Below are positions 1 to 11,300 of a stretch of 64,000 nucleotides of DNA, piece after piece. Positions within the stretch are counted from its first letter, which is position 1, and every line of letters begins with the position of its first letter. The notes under the pieces were generated by a model, which searched no databases, was not told the origin of the DNA, and saw only the letters and a list, made by a program, of their open reading frames with translations. The position numbers and the translations under genes were made by a program. The stretch comes from Akebia trifoliata (Eukaryota > Streptophyta > Magnoliopsida > Ranunculales > Lardizabalaceae), in assembly GCA_017979445.1 (NCBI GenBank), contig CM030708.1, forward strand, positions 30,785,613 to 30,849,612, written 5' to 3'.

Positions 1-3000
1 TGGACGTACCCTCCACATTTTGGTAAATATTTGTACACCCCATGTTTTAAGACTGATGACATAACCCTCTTGAACTTGGTCTACTTCAATTGTCTAATGA
101 AAATTACTTAAATAACTTTAATGACATCTTCTTCAACCTAGCCAAAAACCCTTGATTTTTCTTTCCAAAATTGGTTTATTCTTAATCTTTTATTAATTCA
201 TCTCTATGTTAAGATTCTATCAACTAAATTCTTTGAAAATAAAGAAGAAAGTAGGATTTATGGATAAGTTGATTAGGGGATTTTCAATAAAAATCAAGTA
301 TTTTCTAAAAGGGGTTAAGATAAGGTTAAAAACATTTATTGGATTGAAGATGAGGATAAAAATGTAAAAAATAATTTATAATAGAGATTGAAGAGCGTGA
401 GATGATAGATTTTTTGGATAAATCAAGGATTTTTGGCTAGAGGTTGAAACAAGAGCATTTAGATAATTTTTCAATAGTCTCTCAGTGAAGACCAAGGTAG
501 GGGGCATGTCCCCAATTTGAAAACAGAGGAGGTTATCTCATATAACTTCATAACTTTTATCAGAGTAAAAAAGAAGGGGTTGACTCTTACTTTCCAGAAA
601 GGAAAAAAAAAAGTGGAAATTTTGTAATTCTCAAAATATGTTTTCAATACAAACACCCCAACTTTTACTTATTACATTCTAATTTCTTAAAATTTTTGTC
701 ATACTCTAATTAATAAAGATTAAAACACACCATTCAAACATTACACAGGTTTGGTTCAAGTTATTACCCAACATTACAAAACCATTATAATTCTCAAAAT
801 ATGTTTTCAAGCGAGTTCGTTGGTAGTTATTCTAATTTAAAGTGATGATCTCATTAATAAGAAATAATGAACTTGATGACAATTGCTAGCGATCTTGTCG
901 TTAAAAGAAATAAGGATATTTGTCTTTAAATTTGTGAGTGAGATCGCCACTTTTATCAATGAAATTTATTCTCTAAATTTACTAGTGAGATCGTCACTTT
1001 ATTATCGGCAAGATCATCAATTTAAATAAAAATACCTACCAACGAACTCACTTGAAAACATGTTTTGGGAATTAAAATGAACGGTGTACTGGAATCGGAA
1101 CTTTTGCAAAAGTCGCACATTTTGGAAAAAATATCTATAGAAATCTAAACAAAATAAGTAAGAGCTCAGCTCTCCAAATTTAATGTTTTGAGAGCATTCT
1201 ATATAATTATACTTTTAAGACTCAAACTGGAGACCTAAAGCACACATGATAAGAGCATTATTTTAAAACTTGGTTTCATGTCTCGTCTTGTCCAGGCCCA
1301 ATATCGAGTCATCTTAGACCAGTATTTCGATATGTTTGAGACGTCTCATTCAAAACATCCAAAATTTGAACGTGAGGTATTAGATCTCGATCAAAAAAGT
1401 GACTTGTGAGTTGGTATCATTTAGCTTCGATATTGAGTTAACTCGGGTGGTACATCTCGGTCTTGAACGAGTTTTAAAACCATGGATAAGAGTCTTACAA
1501 CTAAACCAAGTGTTGAAGTATACAGGGACATTTTTTATGGCCTAATCCAATAAGGCCTCAAAATACTAGTCCAAAGTTGTGTTTAAAACATTAAAATGTG
1601 GTTTTTTTTTTTTTATAAAGAAAATTTGAATTTTTATTATTATTTTAATCGTTAAAGGTATGAAACATGTTTCAAACGAGACTTTTTAAATTAAAAAGAT
1701 GGAGTTTTTCTTTATATGCCTACACATCAAGAGAACAAAAAATCAATTATCATCATCTACATACTACTCAAATGTCATGGTAAATGATATGAATCCTACT
1801 TCGCCACTCAACACTATCCAGAGTTATATTACTTTTCATTGTATAATGTCTTCTTTCATTCCTTCTTATTTTAGTCCACATTATTTTTAGAGAATTTTCA
1901 ACTTGTATCAAAACACTTTTTTTTTTTTTTTAATAGGATATCTCAAAACTAATCTCTGAGTTTCACGTCACATTCAATATCCTATCACGTGACTCCATTT
2001 AAGTAGTCAGATGTAGAGGGGTATATAAAGGCTCGAAGTCAAGACCTAGGGAGCAATCATAATCTTTCCTTACCATCTTAGCTAAACCCTGGTGGATTAT
2101 CAAAATACTCTTTGTTGGGCATATAGATGGTTTGGAAGGAGGCCCATCACCATCTATTTTCTAGAGAATTAAACAATCAAAATGATTATCTAAGTATACC
2201 ACACTTGAAATGAAAAGAACTCGATTTCACAAGGGTTTAATACATTTAGTTGGATTTTGCAGAAAGCTAACCTCTACAGCCGTTAAGTGCAAAATGTCAC
2301 TGGTAAATTGGGAACCAATTGATCTGGTAATTTTTTCTCAGCCATTTCAAGATCCCTCGCAACTCTTGCAATACCCATCGCCCGCCATCAAATGAAGAAT
2401 CTGGTCCATCAACAAGTTGGCCTGTAGATAGAAACCAATTGTAAGTGCAGTATCCTTCGCCGTACAATTATACCAATATTTAGATGAAAATGTTTAAAAA
2501 AAAAAAAAAAACAAGGAAAAAAACGAAGAAGAAAATGAAAGAACAAACATGTTTTGTTTATGGAATTAGAGGTCTCAACCATTTTCTTTGTTCTCTTTGA
2601 ATATTTGTCTTACCATAATTGATATATACATTTTTTGAAACTAAAACAATAACAAAGATTCCAAAATTATATCAATCTGCACCCAAATGTTTACTCTAAC
2701 TCATGTTGTCATTGGTCTTTGTTATTAGACCTCCAAGACTTCCGTTTTAAACAACGAATCAGGATTCATGTAAAAATATTTGGTACATGTTATAAATATT
2801 AACAAAGGAACGTGTAACTGGAACATTCTAAAGAATGAGAAAAAAAAAGATGCTGATTGATGTTCAAGGTAATAAAAGTGGGTACGAAGATATTTGAATT
2901 AACATAAGACTAGACATTAGACAAAGTTGAATAAAGAAACAAGTTTTTTTCAGCCAATCCCAAATTTTTTGGATAAAGTTTCGATAATGGTAATTTCTTA

Positions 3001-3510
3001 CTGAACATTACGAAAATATTTCATCTGAATCAAATTAAAGCCTTCTTATTTGGTTAAAATTGCAAAAAATGTAAGTTGGTAGAAGCTACAAAATGATTAT
3101 TCCCTAATCACCAGTGTTAAGGGTAAATAATTTAAAAAAAATAAATAGTACCAGAAAATTTTGAGCAAAATCATACCATTAATCTTGTTTTTCGGATAAA
3201 TAATTAAATATCCTAAAAAAATTAATATGAAGTTAATTTTGCAATTTACATAGTAATTTAGAAGTAAAGATGGAGGAAAAAAATTTTCGACGACGCATTA
3301 AATAGTGGGTCTAACTCACCTTCTTAAATACGTACACAAGTTGGCAAACCTAAATGGAGCAAAAAATTGTGAGAGAAACGATGAATTACCAAGAGAAACA
3401 CTTTAACAGTCTAACGTGGATCCACCTGTATGAAAAATTAAAAAATTGGCACTGAATCAGATTCTCAAAAAATTAGTAAAATATTATAATAGAAACCAAA
3501 AGTAGGAATT
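1..3510. repeat. 3' flank of NLR unit A (segmental duplicate)
   Basis: No gene is seen. The stretch aligns along most of its length with 16,862-20,060 and 56,036-60,270, the 3' flanks of the other two NLR genes, so it belongs to a duplicated unit of about 7-8 kb whose left edge lies outside the window. Position 1 corresponds to about 56,035. The first 540 bases belong to a dispersed repeat family (see 56,012 and 52,843). Short reading frames here are not conserved between the three copies and are treated as chance. Confidence 0.85.
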
Positions 3511-4908
3511 ATTATTAAGGGATTAAAAGTGTCCTGTCTAGTATCCCAATTTATTTTCTATCAGTGCTGACTTTGCCCCGCAGTGTGGAGCTAAGGCTGG
3601 ATAGGTTGCTCCGTAATTTCTTATGGCATGACAGAAGTGGGAGTAGAAAACATCATTTAGTTAATTGGAAACAGGTTTGCTCAGACAAGAAAAAGGGTGG
3701 GCTCGGGATTAGAAGACTTGGGGCAATGAATCTAGCTTTGAAGGGGAAATGGTTATGGAAGTTTGGGTCTGACGGCAATAGTTTGTGGAGACAAGTCATA
3801 GAAGGAAAATATGGGGCTAGGCGAACGGGATGGGAGAGCGGCCCAACTAGGCACCCGCATGGTTGTGGAATGTGGAAAGGTATTATGAAGACCAATTCTC
3901 TATTCAAGTTGAGGCTTAAATTTAAAGTGGGTCAAGGGAACAAAGTAAGATTTTAGGAGGATATCTGGTGCAGTAATCAGCCCCTTATGGAGTTGTTTCC
4001 TTCTTTGTATGCTATATCCGCGAAAAAAGGGTTTCCTATCGTAGCTTTCCGAAGATTGGTAGGCGGTGAATGGGCTTGGGACTTTGATTTTAGAAGGGGT
4101 CTTGACGGCTCGGATTTGGTAGAGGTTGGTAGAGTAATTGATGTAGCTTCGTGCTTTGAGCTCCATAGGGGTCGAGAGGATGAGAGAGTGTGGATGGCAA
4201 GCAAGGATGGTAGGTTCTCGGTATGTTCTTTTTACCACTCCTTGTGTAATGATGATGGTGATATCTTATTCCCGTATGCCTCAATTTGGGGCCCGAAGGT
4301 GCCTAGTAGAGTTGCCTTCTTCACATGGACAACTTCTTTAGGAAGGATCCAAACAACGGATTTGTTGATGCGGCGGGGGTGGTATGGGGCAAGCTGTTGC
4401 ATTCTATGTATGGACCATGGGGAATCTTCGGATCACCTCCTCCTGCATTGCAAATTCACGTATGGAATTTGGGCACATTTCTTTAAGTTATTTGGTTTAT
4501 TAACTTGCCTGCCCAAAACAATAAAGGGCCTTTTCACGTGTTGGTCATCGAGTGGATTTTCGTTTGATGGCATGAAGAGGTTGCTTTGGAGTATTACACC
4601 ATTTGCAATATGTTGGGGGGTGTGGCGAGAGAGAAATAGCCGTATCTTTGAGGGAAAAAAAAAAGATGGCACAGAAACGATTATTTCCATTATGGGTCTT
4701 TTGTTTTGTTGGTCTAAAGTTTTTAGAGAATTCAGGGGGATCTTCTTCGAGGATTTTATATATAATTGGGATGGGATGTTTTGTATTTCTGGGGAGTAGC
4801 GTCTGTTTGTAAGGTCTTGCTAGGTTGGTCATCTCGACTGTCCTAGTTTTATTTTTTTTACTTATGAATATATTGCTACTTATCAAAAAAAAAAAATTAT
4901 TAAGGGAT
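3511..4908 (+). mobile_element. 5'-truncated LINE (L1-type) with 13-bp target site duplication
   Basis: The insert is flanked by ATTATTAAGGGAT at 3,511-3,523 and 4,896-4,908. The empty site survives as one copy at the same place in units B and C, which confirms target-primed insertion. The body (3,524-4,895) starts inside ORF2 and ends in an A-tract (4,885-4,896). It is inserted about 35 bp beyond the position of the ancestral NLR stop codon, antisense to the NLR gene. A related tail sits at 23,089-23,596. Confidence 0.93.
3524..4799 (+). pseudogene. LINE ORF2 C-terminal remnant (RT end and zf-RVT domain)
   Basis: The open frame reads the typical plant LINE ORF2 tail: the SVLSSIP..YFLS segment with LRNFLWHD, then KGGLGIRRL and the long linker. 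The zinc-binding zf-RVT region follows, with CILC near 4,402 and SSDHLLLHC near 4,440, then WSITPFAICWGVWRERN. The endonuclease and RT catalytic YxDD are absent because the copy is 5' truncated. One in-frame TAG at 3,954-3,956 breaks the frame, which then continues to the terminal TAG at 4,797-4,799. It cannot be autonomous. Confidence 0.9.
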
Positions 4909-5220
4909 CTTTGCTCTCATATTATTTTACTTGAGAGAATTTAATCTTCATCTTCCGAATCAGCTTAAACAAGGTGGGATGAAGCTTCCAATTCTGGTCT
5001 GAAAAGAGGTCCCTTCAAATTTGGACATCCAACTACTTTAAATTGCTCCACAGGACAATGTCGAAGAAAACTTCCTCGGCATATGCTTGTTAGACAATTT
5101 AACTCATGCAGTTCAACTGAGGTAGCAAACCTTCCTGATGATCCTCTGCTTCCTCTTCCTCATCATCTTCTATTGCAATTATTTCCACCAATTCTTGACA
5201 GTTCCCTACAGTCAAATGAC
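4909..5220 (-). pseudogene. Out-of-frame C-terminal LRR remnant of NLR-A
   Basis: This aligns with the last about 90 codons of NLR-C (60,286-60,580), including the segment encoding an acidic DDEEEEAED run and the cysteines of the final LRR. It lies behind the premature stop of NLR-A. The cause is a deletion of roughly 45 bp near 5,230, seen by comparison with 60,558-60,610, which shifts the frame. The extreme 3' end also differs from B and C by a small insertion. Confidence 0.75.
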
Positions 5221-7749
5221 CTAGTCGTTGCATTCTCTAATATCCAAATCTTCCAAATTTCCGAAGATTTTGGGGGATGATAACCCATGCACAATTTTCT
5301 TCATGTTTCCCATCTCTCTGATCTCTAAGAACTCCAAACATATAAATGAATCTTGTGGAGTCTCCTCGTCGATCCTTATTAGATACTCTATCTCATCACA
5401 TCTACTAATAACAAGAACTTTCAAGTGGCTGGAACTTCCCCTTACTGCATCCAAGTCTGTAAAACTGTTGAAACCATAACAGGAATCTAAGACTAAATTC
5501 GTGGATCTCTCGAATAATACCTTAAGCCACTGTGACATCATCGGATTCCCTTCATAGATTTTGAGTTCCCTCTCGCCCCTCCGTGGCACAAAGTTAGACA
5601 GATGGGACTTAGGACCAACAATTACATGATAGCTATTTAGATTTTTCCATGAGCAGGATATTTCTGCAGATGCAACTCCCTCTATCGTTACCTCGATTTC
5701 TAGTTCCACCAGATTTGCCAATGATGCTACCTCTGCAAAGCTAACATTCATTTGGCCTCCACTACTACTTGAACATTTTTCTTCCATGTCCCATTGCTTA
5801 AAGCTTCTCCCCATGAGCAATTCTTCCAACTTAGTCAACCTTGACAAAACATTTGGTGCAACTCTTAACAGCCATATCGTCTCTTTCAAATCTAAGCACC
5901 TTAGATTGGTGAGATTACCAATTTCTTCCGGCAAACTCTCAATAAGTGAATACGACATTCTAAGTATTTCTAGATTATTCAATCCTCCAAGTACAGATAT
6001 GTTAATCAAATCATTTTGCATATCTCGCAGATGTAAAGTCTGAAGGTTTGTGAGGTATACAAGTGACTTTGGGATTGAGTTAAGAGAAGTGCTGCTTAGA
6101 TCAAGGACAGCAAGTGCTTTCACCCTTTCAAAGAAATTATCTTGATTTATTTCTAAATTCTCATTTTCATTTAGTAATAGGGTTCGGAGTTGTGGGCAAT
6201 CTAATGGACTTGGGAGCTCAATACCTTCACTATCCATAAATGAAATCCGCTTGTATCGATTTAGTTTCTCCGTCTCAGGCCACTTTCTCAATCTTACCCC
6301 TGCTTTTGCCCAAAACCCATTGTCCTCATCTGATGCAATTGATATAGCGACATCCCGAACTACATCGTGCATTAGCACATGGTCGGTGGATGTAGGATGA
6401 TCTATTAACAGACCACAAGCCTTTAATCTTGAAACATAAGTATACAGCTTGTTTGATGCTTCCTCCAAACTTCCATCTACGTTCAAAAACCCTTCTCCTA
6501 TTCCATAATCTCTGATAACAAATAAAGGAATATCGTAGTCCTCCGGGAAGAGGCAAATGTCGTAGCTGTATTTCAACGATGTGATCACTTCTGGAATTAT
6601 ACCTTCTAATTCATTTGGGTCGGGATTTTCTAATGCCCTTAATGCATTTTTCCATTCAAATTCTTCCTCCACATCTCTCAAAGTTGACCCTAGTGTGACG
6701 ATTGCCATTGGTGCACCCTGACATTTTCTTACAATCTTCTCTGCAAGAGGACCTAAACTAGTCCTCGTAACGACATCACCTGCTTTTGCTCTGAATAGAA
6801 TCCACGATTCATCTTCAAGGAGGGTTTCCACTTTGATTGCTGATTGAATTCCCATTCGACGACAAATATCATGTATTCGTGTCGTGATGATGATTTTGCA
6901 ACGCAAGTGTTCATCTCCAGTCGAAGGAATTCCGATAACAGCAGCAACCTCGAATGTCGTCCACACGTCATCAAATATTATAAGAACCGACTCCTCATCG
7001 TGCAACCTCTTGAGTAGTTTATTTGCTCTTACTTGTGGAGCACTGTCAGACTTAAGTTCCAATCCTAATCTCTCCCCTATTTGATATTGAATTCTTTGGA
7101 AATTTGGGGGGTTGGACACAACCACCATTATAACTTTCTTGAAAAGTTGGCTTACTGCGGGTTTATTGTTTAGTACATTGACAAGAGTTGTCTTCCCAAT
7201 TCCGCCCATCCCATACAGCCCGATTGTTCTGATGTGCTCATCGCATAATGCATCCATGACTCGTTTCATAACCAAATCCCTTGATCGCAACCCCACTACA
7301 CAATCAGTCCGCACTGGTTCGACACTTGGAGGAGGTGGATCGTGAGAAACAGTACTGAAAGTTCCCTTCGCTTGGAGCTCATTGACAAGCAGTAACATCT
7401 GCACTGCTTGTTTACTTATCTGGCAACGTGATCTCCAATCTGAACACAATCCCTTGAAACATCTCTTATTCTCACTCGCTCTTTCCTCTAGACTCGTCAT
7501 CTTCACCCCAATAGCGTCTACTTCTTCCAACCATTTAACCACAACTTCATTGATTTCTTCTAATCTCCCGCGTGCCTCAACTACTGAGTTTTGTACATCA
7601 GTTCCCATTCTAATCAGAAGATTCACTTCATTCTTGAGGTTTACAATGTTCTTATCATAATTTCTAAGATAAGAGATCTGACGCTTAAGAGGAACAAACA
7701 AACCCTTGATGGACTCAACCACGAAAGAAGACAAGAGTTGCAAGATCAT
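5221..7749 (-). pseudogene. NLR-A: CC-NB-LRR resistance-type gene, damaged (842 codons)
   Basis: A CNL-type intracellular immune receptor of the RPS2/At4g27190-like group; family members sense pathogen effectors and act as nucleotide switches. A single exon starts with ATG at 7,749. It has an N-terminal coiled coil, P-loop GMGGIGKTT, kinase-2 LIIFDDVW, RNBS-B CKIIITTR, a GLPL-like CQGAPMAI, MHD in LMHDVVRDVA and degenerate LRRs. Two lesions are visible against paralogues B and C. The first is a 39-bp in-frame deletion at about 6,556, between short CAAA repeats, which removes 13 residues including the first half of RNBS-D, leaving only CLFPEDY. The second is a frameshifting deletion near 5,230 that ends the protein at 5,221, about 100 residues early. 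Elements also sit on both sides (LINE at 3' end, copia at 5' end). Probably a pseudogene, although a long frame remains. Confidence 0.88.
7191..7213 (-). promoter_or_regulatory. Possible miR482/2118 target site in NLR-A P-loop
   Basis: The coding strand encodes GMGGIGK. Its complement on the + strand reads TCTTCCCAATTCCGCCCATC and onward, the form expected for a miR482/2118-family microRNA. That superfamily is known to target P-loop-coding sequence of NLR transcripts. The miRNA gene itself is not in the window, so cleavage is inference. Confidence 0.45.
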
Positions 7750-8082
7750 CTTTGTAAATTAAACACTAAAGATCGATAAAGATGGTGAGCAGTAGCTGAA
7801 ACAATACAAGTCCTGCAAGCACCAAGTGAATAAACTTCATCAGTCTTCACTTTTAAAACAAGTCGAGAAAAAAAAAATATTATAGGCTTTGAAAATGAAA
7901 ATCTGTTATACTTTTCTCATACCCTCTAAAACCCAGAGTTAAATAAATAAAATAGAATCCCTATCAATGATGTTAAAGAAACCATATTTCTCTAAGCTTT
8001 CATTCCAATATTTCTTACACTGCACTCTTTTGGGTGATCTATTGTTGGAGATTTCGGATGGTTTTACATGCTTTTTAAGACA
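7750..8082 (-). promoter_or_regulatory. Proximal 5' flank of NLR-A
   Basis: This is conserved with 22,894-23,088 plus 23,597-23,764 (unit B) and 63,187-63,567 (unit C), so it is likely the 5' UTR and proximal promoter. Only about 330 bp of the original upstream sequence remains next to the gene before the copia element at 8,083. I could not fix a TATA box. Confidence 0.55.
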
Positions 8083-8087
8083 AAGGC

Positions 8088-8358
8088 TGACAAAACAACA
8101 GAAACAAGAACTGATTCTCTGAAAATAAAGTTTGTATTTCTTCCCTCAATGATATTTGATACATGAGCACTATTTATAGACTTTTGAGATAGAATATTCT
8201 TTTGGTTACAGACTTTATTACTACAAATGAAAATAGGACACGTATATAACAAACTAACAAACTATTTTGTATTTCCAGATGAGGTGTCCTTGGAGGAATG
8301 ATCTGATGTAATGTCCTTGGAGGAATGAGCTGATGTGATGATGTTGATATGGTTGATA
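8088..8358 (-). repeat. 3' LTR of the copia element
   Basis: 271 bp, matching 12,626-12,896. In the coding orientation it starts TATCAACC and ends TTTTGTCA, i.e. 5'-TA..CA-3' instead of TG..CA. Both LTRs share the altered terminus, so it existed before insertion. It contains a short internal repeat around GTCCTTGGAGGAATGA. Confidence 0.93.
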
Positions 8359-11300
8359 CGCCCCTGCGAGCCAAGCTTGTCTGGAAGCACAGTGAGGCTC
8401 GATCGAAGTGTTGCAAATCTTGAAATGGATAAGGGCTTAGTAAAGATGTCAGCAATCTGGTCCTTGCTAGATAGAAAAGAGACTTGAAGGGCCTTGGCTT
8501 GAATTCTGTCTCTGACAAAATGATAATCAATATCTACGTGTTTTGTCCGAGAATGCATGATTGGGTTCATGGACAGGTATGTTGCTCCCAAATTGTCACA
8601 GAAAAGAGTGGGAGGTGTGGATAAGAATATACCCAATTCAGTCATAAGTGACTGTAGCCAGAGCAACTCACAAGTGGCATGAGCAAGGGCCTTATACTCA
8701 GCCTCAGTACTTGATCTAGCTATTGTATTTTGCTTCTTGGAGCTCCAGGACACCAGATTCTTTCCATAAAATATACAATAGCCGCCGGTGGACTTCCGAT
8801 CATCTGGGCACCCTGCCCAATCAGCATCAGTGTATGCAACCAGAGAAAGAGTGGTAGAAGGTTGAAGAAAAAGACCAAAATCCATTGTTTGTTTCAAATA
8901 ACGTAAGATGCGTTTGACACTCTGCCAATGAGACACACATGGAGCATGCATATATTGACACACCCGATTTACTGAGAATGCAAGATCCGGTCTAGTGAAT
9001 AGCAAGTATTGTAGGTTGCCTACAACACTTCTATATAAAGTAGGGTCTTCAAATGAAGTGGAATCAAAGGCAGACAGTTTGGTGGAAGGAGACATGGGGT
9101 TGCCAACAGGCTTACACTGCAACATATTGGTCTTCTTAAGTAAGTCAATGATATATTTTCTTTGAGATATCTTGAGACAAGAAGAATCACGTCGACATTC
9201 AAGGCCCAAAAAATAATGCAAATCCCCTAATTGTTTGAGAGGAAAATCATTACTTAGAATGGAAACTAATTCAGCCATAATCTTCGAATCGGAACCAGTG
9301 AACACAATGTCGTCCACATAAACCAAAAAATATAAGACCACAGATTGATGCCGATAAATGAATAAAGAAGTGTCCGATTTGGAAACCACAAAACCCAATT
9401 CTAATAGCCGAGAACTGAGGCGCGCATACCATGCACGTGGAGCTTGTTTGAGACCATACAACGCTCGATTGAGTTTGCAGACATAGTTAGGAAAGTCAGG
9501 GTGAACAAATCCAGGTGGCTGTGTCATAAATACATGTTCATCGAGATGTCCATGTAAAAAAGCATTCTGGACATCCAATTGTTGAATTGACCAACCCAAC
9601 GAAATTGCAATAGATAGGACTAACCTGATAGTGGTTGGTTTAATTACAGGACTAAATGTCTCCTTGTAATCAAGTCCTTCAAGCTGACTGTAGCCTTTGG
9701 CTACTAATCGTGCCTTCCGTCGTTCAATAGAGCCATCGGACAAATGCTTGGTTTTAAAAATCCAGCGACACCCAACAATGTTCTGATGTGATGCTGGTGG
9801 AACCAAGGACCATGTATTTGTAGACATGAGGGCATCAAACTCACGTTGCATTGCAAGCCGCCATTCCGAAAACTTCGAAGCTTGAGAAAAAGAGGTGGGT
9901 TCCTCTGGGACATTAGAAGTGGTAATATAGGCACGAGGTGGTGGCCAAGAAACAGTGCCATCAGTTCGAAGTTTGGGGCAAGTTGTGTGAGTTTTGGATC
10001 TGGTTTGCATAGGATGGCCATGGGTGGATGTGGGAGTAGATAGTGAAGAAGAAGAGGGAGAGGAAGATTCGAGAAGGTGTTCGGGAAGAGGTGCCAAAGG
10101 TAAGGAATGGGATGGGCTTGCAGGGGAAGTGGGCTCAGGAATATTGGATGATGGTGAACTTGTCGGTGTGTTGGTGGGAATGGATATATGAGTGGGCCGA
10201 GATGGGGATTGGTTATTATTAGAAGGAAGCCTGGAGTGTGGGGTGAGATGGAATGGTAAACTAGCAAATGGATTGGGTTGTGAGTTAGAATTAGAAGAAG
10301 GGAAAGTAGAATCAGAAAATGGGAAGCAATGTTCATCAAATAAAACGTCCCGGGAGATGTACATCTGTGCCGTAGGTACATGAAAACACATATAGCCATG
10401 ATGAGAAGGACTATATCCAAGGAACACACAAGGAAGAGACCGAAAATGCATTTTATTTTTATTATAGGGCCTAAGATTAGGCCAGCATTGGCAACCGAAA
10501 GTTTTTAAAAATAAGTAATCGGGTTTGTGATGAAACAACAATTCAAATGGTGATTTATAATGCAATGTAGGTGATGGTAAACGATTGATTAGGAATACAG
10601 CAGTAAGAAAAGCGTCGGACCAGTAGGAATATGGTAGGGAGGAATGTGCGAGAAGAGCAAGACCCGTTTCTACTACATGTCTATGTTTACGTTCAACAGA
10701 TCCATTTTGTGAATGTGCGTATGGACAAGATAAGCGATGGGAAATACCAAATGATTGAAGAATAGTATTAAGAGACCTGAATTCTCCACCCCAATCAGAT
10801 TGTATAGCACGAATTTTTGTATTAAAAAGAGTTTCTACATGGCGTTTGAAGGATAAAAAGACTTTAACTACATCAGACTTACATTTCAATGGAAAAATCC
10901 ATGTAAACCGACTATAGTCATCAACTAAAGAAAAATAAAATCTAAAACCTCCTCTAGAAAGCAGTGGGGCAGGACCCCATACATCGATGAAGAGGAGTTG
11001 GAGAGGTGTTGGTGACCTATGAGTGGAACGGCCATATGGTAGTTGATGTAGTTTAGCCTTGCAGCATGATGAACACAAACCCGAAGAGTTGGACTGCGTG
11101 ATAGGAAGAGACATTTGGGAGATTATTTTGTGCACTAGTTGCATGGATGGATGTCCGAGTCGAAGATGCCATTGGGATGGTGTGACTCTTTCATGAACAT
11201 GAGCTTGAGGAGAAGAGGATGGAAACACATACATGCCATCCTTAGTAGGGCCTTGGAGTAGAATTTTCTGCGTTTGGGAATCCTTCACACAAAAGAATGA

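Noticed and set aside
2015..2035. TATATAAAG as a promoter TATA box
   Set aside because: The word is conserved in all three NLR 3' flanks but no gene follows it in any of them.
5228..7779. Plus-strand frames opposite the NLR genes (also at 20,801-22,804 and 60,563-63,097)
   Set aside because: They recur only because the NLR coding strand is conserved; they have no own domains.
9704..10429. 241-codon frame antisense/overlapping in the copia region
   Set aside because: It is a shifted frame of the copia pol S/P/T-rich linker and integrase C-terminus; pol is the real gene there.
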